Shown: positions 17,781 to 26,798, counted from the stretch's first letter. The stretch: 64,000 nt of DNA from Actinomycetes bacterium (GCA_023418505.1 JAEZZR010000001.1:124001-188000), one strand, 5' to 3'. Notes: generated by a model from the letters alone, not told the origin. Program-made: numbers and translations.

Positions 17781-18623
17781 GTGACTGACTCTCAACCAAC
17801 CCAGGTACCGGAAACTCAGCCGGCTGCAATCCCTACTCCTTACGAGGATCTGCTGGCCGATATTTTGGCGCACGGCAGCCATAAAGACGACCGGACGGGT
17901 ACGGGAACCCGTTCGGTTTTTGGCCGTCAATTGCGCTTTAACCTGGCTGAGGGTTTCCCGCTGATCACCACCAAGAAGGTGCATTTCAAATCCATCGTCT
18001 ATGAATTGCTGTGGTTCTTGCGCGGTGATAGCAACGTGCGCTGGCTACAAGAACATGGTGTATCCATTTGGGACGAGTGGGCTTCTGAAACTGGTGATCT
18101 CGGCCCTGTTTACGGTGTGCAATGGCGCAGCTGGCCTACCCCCAATGGCGAGCACATCGACCAAATCTCAGTGGCACTAGATACCCTGCGCAATAATCCC
18201 GATTCTCGCCGCAACATTGTTAGTGCCTGGAATGTCTCAGAGCTGGACAACATGGCATTGCCTCCGTGCCATCTGCTGTTCCAGTTCTATGTGGCTGATG
18301 GCAAGCTCAGCTGCCAGCTCTACCAGCGCAGTGCCGATATGTTCCTTGGTGTGCCGTTCAACATTGCCAGCTATTCGCTGCTGACCCACATGATGGCCCA
18401 GCAGGCGGGCTTGGAAGTCGGCGAGTTCATCTGGACTGGCGGCGACTGCCACATCTACGACAACCACGTGGCACAGTGCGAGCTGCAGATCTCTCGCGAA
18501 GCACGCCCCTACCCCACGTTGCAGCTAAACAAGGCGGATTCGATTTTTGATTACGCTTACGACGACATCGCGGTTGTAGGCTACGATCCACATCCGTTGA
18601 TCCGCGGCAAAGTGGCTGTGTAG
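17781..18623 (+). CDS. thyA: Thymidylate synthase
   Basis: Methylates dUMP to dTMP using methylene-THF. The 280-residue protein has DDRTGTGTRSVFG, the catalytic Cys in ALPPCHLLFQFYV, CQLYQRSADMFLGVPFNIASY and GDCHIYDNH. Residues 1-20 are a nonconserved leader. folA follows 5 nt downstream, so the dihydrofolate made here is recycled by the product of the next gene. Confidence 0.97.
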   Translation: MTDSQPTQVPETQPAAIPTPYEDLLADILAHGSHKDDRTGTGTRSVFGRQLRFNLAEGFPLITTKKVHFKSIVYELLWFLRGDSNVRWLQEHGVSIWDEWASETGDLGPVYGVQWRSWPTPNGEHIDQISVALDTLRNNPDSRRNIVSAWNVSELDNMALPPCHLLFQFYVADGKLSCQLYQRSADMFLGVPFNIASYSLLTHMMAQQAGLEVGEFIWTGGDCHIYDNHVAQCELQISREARPYPTLQLNKADSIFDYAYDDIAVVGYDPHPLIRGKVAV

Positions 18624-18628
18624 TAGCT

Positions 18629-19129
18629 ATGGCAGATTCACCTTTGATCGGAATGATCTGGGCGCAAAACCCCGACGGCATTATTGGCGATGGCACCGGA
18701 ATGCCATGGCATGTGCCCGAAGATCTAGCCCACTTTAAAGAAACCACGCTGAACCACCCGGTGATTATGGGTGCAGGCACCTGGGATTCGCTACCGGCAA
18801 GTTTTCGCCCTTTGCCGAAGCGCCGAAATATCGTGCTTTCGCGTTCTCGAGCAGATTTTGCCGGCGCTGAGCACGCCCACAGTTTAGAAGCTGCCTTGGA
18901 GGCCGTAGCCGGCTCAGATCAAGTATGGATTATCGGTGGTGGCAAGGTATATGCCGAGGCGCTGCAACACGCCGATCTATGTGTAGTTACAGAAATAGAC
19001 CTTGAGCTGCAGTTAGAAACTCCCGTTTACGCCCCGGATATTTCAGCTTGGAAGCTCATTGATCAGAGCGACTGGCATATTTCTCGTACGGGTCTGCACT
19101 ACCGCTTTTCGTATTATCGCTCGGAATAA
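18629..19129 (+). CDS. folA: Dihydrofolate reductase
   Basis: Reduces dihydrofolate to tetrahydrofolate with NADPH. The 166-residue protein shows IGMIWAQNPDGIIG, MPWHVPEDLAHFKETT (active-site acidic residue and substrate loop), HPVIMGAGTWDSLP, VLSRS and WIIGGGKVYAEAL (cofactor site). Length is typical. It is co-transcribed with thyA. Confidence 0.96.
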   Translation: MADSPLIGMIWAQNPDGIIGDGTGMPWHVPEDLAHFKETTLNHPVIMGAGTWDSLPASFRPLPKRRNIVLSRSRADFAGAEHAHSLEAALEAVAGSDQVWIIGGGKVYAEALQHADLCVVTEIDLELQLETPVYAPDISAWKLIDQSDWHISRTGLHYRFSYYRSE

Positions 19130-19158
19130 ATCGACACGCTAGCTTGGTTGTGCTGAGC

Positions 19159-19440
19159 ATGACTGAGATTCAGACCCCGAAAACCACCGAGCACGTTACT
19201 GTCTTCGCCACCACCTGGTGCCCATTTTGCAAGCAGCTAATCGCAGGCCTAGAGGACGCCGGTATTCCTTTTGATGCCTGGGACGTCGAAGAGCATGACG
19301 ACTTAAGCGAGTGGGTCAAATCCGTCAACAACGGCAACCGCATTGTGCCAACGGTGCTGTACTCCGATGGCACCACTGCTACGAACCCACCAGCAGAAGA
19401 GGTAGCGGCAAAGTACGCGGAGCTGAATAGCTCGACCTAG
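19159..19440 (+). CDS. mrx1: Mycoredoxin (glutaredoxin-like, mycothiol-dependent)
   Basis: A 93-residue thioredoxin-fold protein with the redox motif CPFC (Cys21, Cys24) after VTVFATTWC, and the cis-Pro segment RIVPTVLYSDG. In actinobacteria such proteins reduce protein-mycothiol mixed disulfides. The position right after thyA-folA matches C. glutamicum mrx1 as I recall it. The ATG at 19159 is preferred over an earlier frame start at 19144 because the fold begins at once. Confidence 0.85.
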   Translation: MTEIQTPKTTEHVTVFATTWCPFCKQLIAGLEDAGIPFDAWDVEEHDDLSEWVKSVNNGNRIVPTVLYSDGTTATNPPAEEVAAKYAELNSST

Positions 19441-19446
19441 CGAGCT
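19429..19446. terminator. Stem-loop between convergent mrx1 and lpdA
   Basis: AGCTCG and CGAGCT form a 6-bp stem with a 6-nt loop spanning the mrx1 stop. No U-run. Confidence 0.35.
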
Positions 19447-19454
19447 GCTCTCGA

Positions 19455-20864
19455 TTAATCCAGATCGTCGTGCGCCATCAGCTGGCGTGCGGCCTCTGTG
19501 ATGGAACCAGATAGCGATGGATAGACAGAGAACGACGTCGCTAGATCTGCCACCGTTAGTCGGTTCGAGACACATACAGCGATCGGCAGAATCAATTCGG
19601 ATGCGGTAGGTGCGACTACTACGCCGCCGATGATCATGCCGGAGTTCTTACGGCAGAACAGTTTCACGAAACCGTGGCGCAGCGAACGCATCTTGGCGCG
19701 CGGGTTACCTGCCAGTGGGAAGACTTCCACGCGAGCCGATACTTCACCCGATTCAATCTGTGCCTGAGAGACACCGACGGTCGCGATTTCTGGGCGGGTG
19801 AACACTGCTGAAGAAACGGTACGCAGGCGAATCGGCGACACACCTTCGCCTAGTGCGTGGTACATCGCGATACGACCTTGCATTGCAGCCACAGAAGCTA
19901 GTGGGAACAAGTCGGTGCAGTCGCCTGCAGCGTAAATACCTGGCACATTGGTACGCGAAACGCGATCCACGTGAATGTGGCCAGAGCGCGTCATTTCAAT
20001 GCCAGAGGCTTCCAGCCCTAGACCCGAGGTATTAGGAACCGAACCGACGGTCATCAAAGCGTGCGAGCCAAAGACTTCGCGTCCGTCTGAGGTCACAACG
20101 CGGACACCGCCGTCGTCGGTACGCTCGACCAGATCACAACGAGCATTCTTTACCACGTCCACGCCGCGTTCTAGCAGCACGCTTTCCAGTGCATCTGCGG
20201 CATCGGCGTCTTCGTGCGGCAAGATGCGATCGCGCGAAGCCACCATCGTGACCTTCACACCGAGCTCGGTGAACGAGGAAACGAACTCCGCGCCAGTGAC
20301 ACCAGAGCCCACAACGATGAGGTGTTCGGGCAGCTCTTCCAAATCGTAAACCTGGCGCCAGGTCAAAATCCGCTCGCCATCAGGGATGGCACCAGGCAGG
20401 ATGCGCGGCGAAGCGCCAGTAGCGATCAGAACCAAATCGCACTCGAGGGTTTCTTCGCCACCTTCAAGCAGGTCAACGGTGACGTAGTGGGTGACACGAC
20501 CAGGCTCGTAGTCGTCCATTCGGCCGCGACCTTGCACCATGCGGATACCTTCGCGTTCGAGCTGGCTACGCACGTCGTCAGACTGGTTGCGCGCCAACAT
20601 ACGCACGCGATCATTGACCGCAGTGAAGTCAATCGCACGATTGGAAAACTCTGGACGCAAGCCCATCTCGTCTGCACGGCGCATATCGGTACGCACACCG
20701 GTGGCAGCAATAAAAGCCTTAGAAGGCACACAGTCAAAAAGGACGGAAGATCCGCCCATGCCAGCGTCTTCGACAACGGTAACCTCGGCACCATATTTCG
20801 CGCCGATCAACGCTGCCTCATAGCCAGCTGGGCCACCGCCGATGATTACGATCCTCTTGGTCAC
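19455..20864 (-). CDS. lpdA: Flavoprotein disulfide-reductase family NAD(P)H-quinone reductase (LpdA-like)
   Basis: A 469-residue FAD/NAD(P)H enzyme. The N-terminus holds the FAD motif IVIIGGGPAGYEAA; the central NAD site is VVGSGVTGAEF; the second FAD motif is GIYAAGDC. The redox loop reads GGSSVLFDCVPSK: the first Cys of the usual CxxxxC pair is Ser40, leaving only Cys45. That loss is shared with mycobacterial LpdA (Rv3303c), which reduces quinones rather than dihydrolipoamide. The GTG at 20862-20864 has GGAGGAT 4 nt upstream. Confidence 0.87.
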   Translation of the reverse strand: MTKRIVIIGGGPAGYEAALIGAKYGAEVTVVEDAGMGGSSVLFDCVPSKAFIAATGVRTDMRRADEMGLRPEFSNRAIDFTAVNDRVRMLARNQSDDVRSQLEREGIRMVQGRGRMDDYEPGRVTHYVTVDLLEGGEETLECDLVLIATGASPRILPGAIPDGERILTWRQVYDLEELPEHLIVVGSGVTGAEFVSSFTELGVKVTMVASRDRILPHEDADAADALESVLLERGVDVVKNARCDLVERTDDGGVRVVTSDGREVFGSHALMTVGSVPNTSGLGLEASGIEMTRSGHIHVDRVSRTNVPGIYAAGDCTDLFPLASVAAMQGRIAMYHALGEGVSPIRLRTVSSAVFTRPEIATVGVSQAQIESGEVSARVEVFPLAGNPRAKMRSLRHGFVKLFCRKNSGMIIGGVVVAPTASELILPIAVCVSNRLTVADLATSFSVYPSLSGSITEAARQLMAHDDLD

Positions 20865-20946
20865 AGATCCTCCATGAAAAGTTTGCACTCGTAAAAAATG
20901 CGCTCGTCTCACACTAGCCTAATAAATTCCTGAGCAAACACGCCTA

Positions 20947-22194
20947 TTAGGCTTGGTTCACACTGGTTTCCGAATGCCCTTCATATTGCGCCACGATTCC
21001 GGCAAACAAGCGCACGCCCACACCAATGCAGCGTTCGTCAATCACCAGGTTGTCGCGGTGTAAATCGAGTTTGTCGCCCTTGCCATCCCAACAGCCCAAA
21101 CGTGCCATAGCACCCGGAACATTTTCCAGATACCAGCCAAAATCCTCGCCGCCACTGGATTGCGGTGCTTGAATCACAGCGTTTTCATCAACCTTGCGCA
21201 CAGTATCGGCGATTAAAGCAGTGCAGTAATCGTCGTTAAGCACAGGAGGCACTCCCCGGAAGTAGTCGATGCGGTGGGTGACCCCAACCGGCGCGAGTAC
21301 CTCGCCAATCAGCTGGCGCAACAGCGGATCAGTGCTGCGCCACGTACCAATATCCGCGGTGCGAATCGTGCCCTTAATCGTGCCATGGGTAGGAATCGCG
21401 TTCGCAGCAAAACCGGCATTGATACTGCCAAACACCAACACCGTGCCCGTGCGCGGATCCACCCGGCGCGACAGTAACCCCGGAAGGTCGATGGCGAGCT
21501 TGCTAAGCGCATATACGACATCTTCCGTGAGATGCGGGCGCGAAGTATGCCCACCGGAGCCCGCGACGTGGATCTCCAAGGTATCGGAGGCAGAGGTAAT
21601 CGCACCGACGCGCACCCCGATCTGACCCACGCGTAGCTTAGGTTCGCAGTGCAGTGCGAAGATGCGATCGACGCCAGAGAGCGCACCGTGGGCGATGACG
21701 TCGGGGGCGCCACCGGTCATGACTTCTTCGGCGGGCTGGAAAATAAAGCGCAACGGCGTAGGCAAAGCATGCAGCTGGTTGTATTCGTGCATCGCAATGG
21801 CAGTGCCCAGCGTGATCGCGGTATGCACATCGTGGCCACAGGCGTGCATGATGCCTTCGTTGACGCTGCGGAAAGGCAGGTCTGTGGACTCGGTGATTGG
21901 CAGCGCATCCATATCGCCGCGGAAGGCTAAGCGGCCTGGCCAGTCGTGGGCATCGGAGGTGTTTAGGCTCGAAGCTCCTTTTGTGCCAGCTCCTGCCGGA
22001 TCCAAATCCACCATCAACCCCGTACCAGGGAAGAGTTGCGGTTGAAGACCATGATCGCGCAGTACATCTGCCACGAACTGAGTGGTGGCAACCTCCTGGT
22101 GCGACAACTCCGGATACGCGTGCAAGTGACGGCGCCACTGCACAACTTTCGTCTCGTTGTGCTGCCACCAGTGCCGAATAAAGTCTTCAATCAC
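20947..22194 (-). CDS. M20-family amidohydrolase (AmiA/AmiB-like)
   Basis: A 415-residue zinc-type aminoacylase/amidohydrolase. Motifs are VQWRRHLHAYPELSHQE, GDMDALPITE, HACGHDVHTAITLG (metal ligands), FQPAEE and SSGGEDFGWYLENVPG. Likely substrates are N-acyl amino acids or peptides. The frame stays open to 22452 and would add a false hydrophobic N-terminus. I chose the GTG at 22192-22194 because TAGACT lies 8 nt upstream and the family core begins there. The neighbouring lpdA and upp resemble the mycobacterial arrangement. Confidence 0.87.
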   Translation of the reverse strand: MIEDFIRHWWQHNETKVVQWRRHLHAYPELSHQEVATTQFVADVLRDHGLQPQLFPGTGLMVDLDPAGAGTKGASSLNTSDAHDWPGRLAFRGDMDALPITESTDLPFRSVNEGIMHACGHDVHTAITLGTAIAMHEYNQLHALPTPLRFIFQPAEEVMTGGAPDVIAHGALSGVDRIFALHCEPKLRVGQIGVRVGAITSASDTLEIHVAGSGGHTSRPHLTEDVVYALSKLAIDLPGLLSRRVDPRTGTVLVFGSINAGFAANAIPTHGTIKGTIRTADIGTWRSTDPLLRQLIGEVLAPVGVTHRIDYFRGVPPVLNDDYCTALIADTVRKVDENAVIQAPQSSGGEDFGWYLENVPGAMARLGCWDGKGDKLDLHRDNLVIDERCIGVGVRLFAGIVAQYEGHSETSVNQA

Positions 22195-22202
22195 AATAAG
22201 CC

Positions 22203-22208
22203 AGTCTA
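22203..22208 (-). promoter_or_regulatory. -10 element of the amidohydrolase gene
   Basis: TAGACT ends 8 nt before the GTG. Confidence 0.45.
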
Positions 22209-22271
22209 AGCAACGAAGACGCAAAGGCCATTTTTGTGCATCTATAACCCCAGCGCCGGAGCTGTTTATGA

Positions 22272-22277
22272 GATAAT
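22272..22277 (+). promoter_or_regulatory. -10 element of the Q-rich membrane protein gene
   Basis: GATAAT ends 7 nt before the ATG at 22285. Confidence 0.45.
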
Positions 22278-22284
22278 TAGTGCC

Positions 22285-23136
22285 ATGACCTCGAATAATT
22301 CTTGGGACAGCGGCTGGAATGCCCCGGATCAAAATGGCAACCAGCAAAACCCGCAACAGGGCTATCAGCAGGGCTACAACCAGGGTTACAACCAAGGCTA
22401 CGATGCTGGTTACGGGTGGGAGACCCAGCAGTACCCCAGCAATGGCAGCCAACCTGGTGGTAATGGTTCTGGTGGTTCGGATAGCAACGCGCTGAAATAT
22501 GCAACCATCGCAGTAGGCGTTTTATTGCTGGTCGTTCTGGGTATTGGCGGTGGTTTACTGCTGTCTGATCGGGATGACGACGATTCAGCCGTCGCACAAT
22601 CGCCGGTTGCTACCTCAGAAACCACGTCGACTCCAGAAACCGTGCAAACCACCATCACGGAAACCGAAACTGCAACGCGAACCGCTACCTCGAGCCCGCA
22701 AAGCTCGGGCGGTTCTTATAGCGATGCAATCGATGCTTTCGACATCGATGGCACTGATTTCGGGCTACGTTCCGGGCTGAGCGCCGCGGTCAACGGCAAA
22801 GGTTGGACCGGTTATACCCAAGCCTATTGCCCCGATAACCAAGTTGCGTATGCCGTCTTCGGTACTGATGAAGGCAACCATGGAGTTGTGTGCCATATTC
22901 CAGGTCGGAAAACTTCGACCTACCGTGGTGGCGATGGCCGGGATAATCTGGTGGCCGACCTCTCCTACGATAGTGAACGACGGGTTGAGGTTAGCAACGG
23001 CAACACCAAGTACATTTTCACCCCGTCGCAATTAACTATTGAACAAAACGGGCAGGTAATCGGCCGCGAAAAGGTTACCGATTACGGCTACCGGAAGCTC
23101 TCGGATCGGGAAATGAAGTACGGCGCAACCGACTAA
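22285..23136 (+). CDS. Single-pass membrane protein with Gln/Gly/Tyr-rich N-terminus
   Basis: Unrecognised, 283 residues. The cytoplasmic N-terminus (1-75) is rich in Gln, Asn, Gly and Tyr with repeated QGYNQGY units. One membrane helix follows (about 76-96), then an acidic/Ser-Thr linker and a folded outer domain with two Cys residues (AYCPDNQ and GVVCHIPG). The layout is the same as the gene at 31830. A surface role is inferred from topology. The ATG at 22285 is supported by the -10 hexamer. Confidence 0.7.
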   Translation: MTSNNSWDSGWNAPDQNGNQQNPQQGYQQGYNQGYNQGYDAGYGWETQQYPSNGSQPGGNGSGGSDSNALKYATIAVGVLLLVVLGIGGGLLLSDRDDDDSAVAQSPVATSETTSTPETVQTTITETETATRTATSSPQSSGGSYSDAIDAFDIDGTDFGLRSGLSAAVNGKGWTGYTQAYCPDNQVAYAVFGTDEGNHGVVCHIPGRKTSTYRGGDGRDNLVADLSYDSERRVEVSNGNTKYIFTPSQLTIEQNGQVIGREKVTDYGYRKLSDREMKYGATD

Positions 23137-23192
23137 AGATCGCGCCCTGAGGTTCCGCGTCTTAACTGCCCACGGCCTATAGCCCTAAAGCC

Positions 23193-23828
23193 TTACAGCT
23201 CGATATTGCGCGGCCCGTACAGACGATCGCCTGCATCTCCTAGCCCTGGGACGATGTAGGCATCGTCGTTAAGCGAAGGATCGATTGTAGCGGTGACCAA
23301 CCTCGTCGCCAGCCCGCTTTCCTTCAGCGCTTCCACGCCGGGCTCGGCGGAAACCATGCACACACACGTGATGTTATCGGCACCGCGCGCCTGCAGCAGT
23401 TTCAACGCGTGCAACAACGACCCACCGGTGGCCAACATCGGATCCACCAGGAACACCGTGCGCCCCGACAAATCCTCCGGCAGCGCCTCTAGGTACGGCA
23501 CCGGTTCGTGCGTCTCTTCGTCGCGAGCAATTCCAATAAAGCCCACCTGCGCATCCGGAATCATCGACAGCGCCGGATCAATCATTCCCAGCCCCGCACG
23601 AATAATCGGCACAATAATCGGCGGATCCTGCAACCGCTGCCCCACGGCCGTAGCCACTGGAGTAGTTACTTCAAATTCCTCCACGGTGAGATTGCGGCTG
23701 GCTTCGTAGATCAGCATCGCGCCGAGGTCTGCCAGTGCTGCACGAAAACCGGTGTTATCAGTGCGTTCGTCGCGCATAATGGTCAAGCGCGAGGCTGCGA
23801 GCGGGTGGTCAACAATCTGGATCTCCAT
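23193..23828 (-). CDS. upp: Uracil phosphoribosyltransferase
   Basis: Converts uracil and PRPP to UMP. The 211-residue protein begins MEIQIVDHPLAASRLTIMRD and contains PIIRAGLGM, the PRPP loop VDPMLATGGSL and the uracil-binding end YIVPGLGDAGDRLYG. The frame extends upstream to 23882, but the ATG at 23826-23828 gives the standard N-terminus and has TAGTTT 7 nt upstream. Confidence 0.96.
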   Translation of the reverse strand: MEIQIVDHPLAASRLTIMRDERTDNTGFRAALADLGAMLIYEASRNLTVEEFEVTTPVATAVGQRLQDPPIIVPIIRAGLGMIDPALSMIPDAQVGFIGIARDEETHEPVPYLEALPEDLSGRTVFLVDPMLATGGSLLHALKLLQARGADNITCVCMVSAEPGVEALKESGLATRLVTATIDPSLNDDAYIVPGLGDAGDRLYGPRNIEL

Positions 23829-23835
23829 AGCCTTA

Positions 23836-23841
23836 AAACTA
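23836..23841 (-). promoter_or_regulatory. -10 element of upp
   Basis: TAGTTT ends 7 nt before the upp ATG. Confidence 0.4.
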
Positions 23842-23980
23842 CCTTTACCCGGGCACGTAACGCGATACGCCAGCAGTTGCACTGAGAAATTTTGCTTTAC
23901 GACGGAACCACCAATCGAATTGCGCCGTCTGTTACCCGTGCAAATCGAAAGCTGAAGTAACGAATACGGAATTTTAGGGG

Positions 23981-24352
23981 TTGGTGGCTTTGCAGGCGTT
24001 ATTTACTACTTTTGTGCCGGCCGCATTGGAAACTGCATCGGGTGGTTTGAAATTACTTGGCGCAGTACGTGGCAGTGGCGCTGATTCAGCGATCGCAACG
24101 GTAGCACCGCTGTTATCGAAAGCTTCTGTAGCGCTACCGGTGGGAATTCATGCCGTGGGAATTGCGCAATCGGGGGCTAGTGTGGCGGCGTTCGCCTCGG
24201 CTGCTGCAGAGGCGATTGCATTTCAGCAGTCCCAGGTGAACCAATTAGCTGATTATGCGTGCGCTGCTTCCGAGGCTGTGGACTGGTTTGTTTCTGAAGC
24301 CACGGCAGCTGAATCTAGCACCGCTCACAACTTCGCAGGGTTGGGGCGATAA
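23981..24352 (+). CDS. Small helical protein, possible type VII secretion substrate (EspC-like)
   Basis: A 123-residue Ala/Ser-rich protein predicted to be almost entirely helical, without a signal peptide. The C-terminal half (AAEAIAFQQSQVNQLADY, then AVDWFVSEATAAES) looks like the amphipathic hairpin of EspC/DUF2580 proteins, but this is a pattern judgement. No exact YxxxD/E export motif is present. Start may be TTG 23981 or GTG 23984; a stop lies in frame just upstream and AGGGG overlaps this site. It ends 2 nt before the NlpC/P60 gene, so the two are co-translated. Confidence 0.55.
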   Translation: MVALQALFTTFVPAALETASGGLKLLGAVRGSGADSAIATVAPLLSKASVALPVGIHAVGIAQSGASVAAFASAAAEAIAFQQSQVNQLADYACAASEAVDWFVSEATAAESSTAHNFAGLGR

Positions 24353-24354
24353 TT

Positions 24355-25434
24355 ATGCTCTCGATTGTTCAATCGGTGGCCCAGTCTGCGCTTGGGGCAA
24401 TTCCTGCTGCTGCCCCTGTTGCCCTGAGTTCGTTACCTGCAGTGGCGACACCGGGATCATCACAGAGTTGGTTCGATACGGCACGGCAAGTGTCTGACCA
24501 TTGGGAAGACGGTGCGGCTAATGCTGCAGCTGCGAGCGTCTTTCAAGCTGCCCAAGGATCAACCCAATTAGAAGGCAACCAACAGGTTATTGCTACAGCT
24601 ATCGCTGAAGGTACTGCTGCCATTGGTGCTGCCATTATCGACGTCGGTGGCATCATTGCGGGCTTAATTGCCAAGGTCGGTGCGCTAATCGCGTCGCAAA
24701 GTGCCGCTATAATCGCCGGCCCTGCAGCACCAGCAGCGATGGCCGTACTGCGAATGGCCATCGTCAATGAAGCACTATCGGCACTGGCTGCAGTAGATGA
24801 ACGTTTACAGCGGTTAGCAGATCAGCTCGAGCCTCTCACCGCAGCTTTAAAAGGTACGGTTGATAATCCGGTGAGTTTCCCGCCCCTGCCACAGCTTCCC
24901 GGTGGGCTACCTGGCACTGGGGAGATCTCTCAGTTGGAGCCTGGTTCTACGTCGCCGAGTTTAAACTCCGGTGATGGACTGCACCCGGGCAGTACTTCCA
25001 CCGCATCGGTGCCTCAATCAGATGATGAAGCTTCTGATAGTTCCGGCGGATCGGAATCAGATACAGACGAAGGCACTGGTAGTGCTTCTCCAGCAGCACT
25101 CGCCGCAGTGAACCACGCTAAGTCTGCTTTAGGAACTCCGTACCAATGGGGTGGCACCACTCCCGGTGTGGGAATGGATTGCAGTGGTTTAACGCAATGG
25201 GCATACGGACAAGCTGGTGTGGATATTCCCCGTACTGCGGCCGATCAAGCTGTGGGCACGCAAGTACGTGCCGATCAATTACAGCCAGGTGATCTGGTGG
25301 TCTGGGACGGTCACGTAGCCATGGTGGTTGGTGACGGCCAAATGATCGAAGCCGGTGATCCAGTACAGATCAATCCCGTTCGCACTTCCAACATGGGTAT
25401 GGGCTTCAAAGGCTTCTACCGTCCTACCGGTTAA
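24355..25434 (+). CDS. NlpC/P60 peptidase with WXG-like helical N-domain
   Basis: A 359-residue protein without a signal peptide. Residues 30-175 are helical and include DHWEDGAANAAAA, a W-x-x-G followed by an Ala-rich helix as in type VII secreted proteins. A Pro/Gly and Ser/Asp/Glu-rich linker (about 176-250) follows. The C-terminal 110 residues are an NlpC/P60 domain with catalytic Cys in VGMDCSGLTQW and His in WDGHVAMVVGDG. It probably cleaves peptidoglycan stem peptides. The missing Sec signal plus the small partner gene upstream suggests export by an ESX-like system, which is not in this window. Confidence 0.75.
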   Translation: MLSIVQSVAQSALGAIPAAAPVALSSLPAVATPGSSQSWFDTARQVSDHWEDGAANAAAASVFQAAQGSTQLEGNQQVIATAIAEGTAAIGAAIIDVGGIIAGLIAKVGALIASQSAAIIAGPAAPAAMAVLRMAIVNEALSALAAVDERLQRLADQLEPLTAALKGTVDNPVSFPPLPQLPGGLPGTGEISQLEPGSTSPSLNSGDGLHPGSTSTASVPQSDDEASDSSGGSESDTDEGTGSASPAALAAVNHAKSALGTPYQWGGTTPGVGMDCSGLTQWAYGQAGVDIPRTAADQAVGTQVRADQLQPGDLVVWDGHVAMVVGDGQMIEAGDPVQINPVRTSNMGMGFKGFYRPTG

Positions 25435-25559
25435 AGTCCCTATAATCTCTGAAGAGTAAGCGTAGACAACTTATCGGCACCTTTAGTCCGTCCCCGAGCG
25501 GCTTTTAGCAGTACCGGTGGGTGATCTTCCCAATAGCATTTTCGAGATAGCAGGACATT

Positions 25560-26798
25560 ATGGCAGGCCAGAGCATCATTCCTATTCAGTTAGAGCTGAC
25601 CGAAGGCACCTTTTATACCTTGTGGGCACCTACGTGGAATGAGGGCAATGCCCAGTGGCAAGCTGTCTTAGGTTTGGGCGACGACGTCTATCTTTTCGAC
25701 AGCTTGGAAAAACTACTAGCGTTTGTCCGCTCTGATCAGCCGCATGATCTCACCGAACACCCAGGTTGGGGTCGCTTTATTAATTCTTTGCCGGAATCCA
25801 TCGTGGTAGAGCCTAAGCATGTGTACGACATCATTGGCGTCCCCGAAGCTCTAGCCGGCAAGGTCACCTACGACAACGTTGCTACTGTAGACCGCTGCTT
25901 CAGCATTTCTCGCAGTCTGGCAAATATTGCGGACCTTACCGATACCCGGCGGATGTTCGCCGCTAATTCCATCCTCGGTGTGATCGAAAATGGCTCCGAA
26001 CATTTCCACGGTGCTGGCCAAGGCCAGTGGTCGGCTATTGGTCGCGTTGTCCTTGCCAACTGGGATAACGCGGTAGACGAACTCGATACCCTCACCGGCA
26101 AAGCTCCAGAACTTTCCGACCAGGCTGTTGAATCTGCTGCCTCTGATCTGGACGAAGCAAAGGAAGCCGTCGCTGCCCGGCGCGCCCAGGCACTGAAGGA
26201 TCGTGAAGCTGAAAAGGAAAAGGAAGCTGCACCGGATAGCGGTTACGCGGCTACTCCGTGGGCAGAAGCTGGTATCGATCCGATCAAGATCGCAATCAAT
26301 GGCCGTACTCTCTACACGCTGCGCTGCTACCTCGGTGGTCGTCCGCTGTTCCTCGGCCAGCATGGCACGATCAATACCTTCAGCCAGCCACGCACCATGG
26401 TGCGGTGGTTGATCGAAAACAACGAACACGATCTAGCAGGCCTGGCTACCTGGGACAATCTGGTTACCGCTGCTAACGCTGGTGAGCTCGAAGTAGAAGT
26501 CCACGAGGAAAACGTCTACTCTTTCACCGGTTTGGTAGACGACATCAAGGAAGGCCCGAAGGCCATCGATACCAAACAGCTGGCTCGCGCTTACGAGTTG
26601 CTGGCCGATGCTGCAGACTGGGCTGGCGACGACGCCGTGAACGAAGTATTAGCCGGCAACCAGCAGCTGCAGTGGTTGCTCAACTACTTGCTGGATACCG
26701 GTGAGAACTCCGAGCCAGTACCGCCATTCGAAGAAGAAGCTCGGGGCTGGAATGCCCTCGAGGCTGGGTTAACGGATCGCTTCACCACCAAAGTGTAG
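25560..26798 (+). CDS. Unrecognised protein with internally duplicated domain
   Basis: 412 residues, acidic, soluble, no signal peptide. Residues about 17-96 and 247-331 align with each other: YTLWAP/YTLRCY, a VYLF/NTFSQP strand, a run ending in HDL before a Trp, then an EPKHVYDIIG/HEENVYSFTG segment. A charged stretch (about 185-222, Glu/Lys/Ala-rich) that may form a coiled coil joins them. I do not recognise the family. The ATG has AGGA 4 nt upstream. It ends 14 nt before the D,D-carboxypeptidase gene. Confidence 0.75.
   Translation: MAGQSIIPIQLELTEGTFYTLWAPTWNEGNAQWQAVLGLGDDVYLFDSLEKLLAFVRSDQPHDLTEHPGWGRFINSLPESIVVEPKHVYDIIGVPEALAGKVTYDNVATVDRCFSISRSLANIADLTDTRRMFAANSILGVIENGSEHFHGAGQGQWSAIGRVVLANWDNAVDELDTLTGKAPELSDQAVESAASDLDEAKEAVAARRAQALKDREAEKEKEAAPDSGYAATPWAEAGIDPIKIAINGRTLYTLRCYLGGRPLFLGQHGTINTFSQPRTMVRWLIENNEHDLAGLATWDNLVTAANAGELEVEVHEENVYSFTGLVDDIKEGPKAIDTKQLARAYELLADAADWAGDDAVNEVLAGNQQLQWLLNYLLDTGENSEPVPPFEEEARGWNALEAGLTDRFTTKV

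Noticed and set aside
22195..22452. Hydrophobic N-terminal extension of the M20 amidohydrolase
   Set aside because: It lies antisense to the plus-strand membrane protein gene, whose Gly/Gln codons and membrane helix create it; the enzyme core starts at the GTG at 22194.
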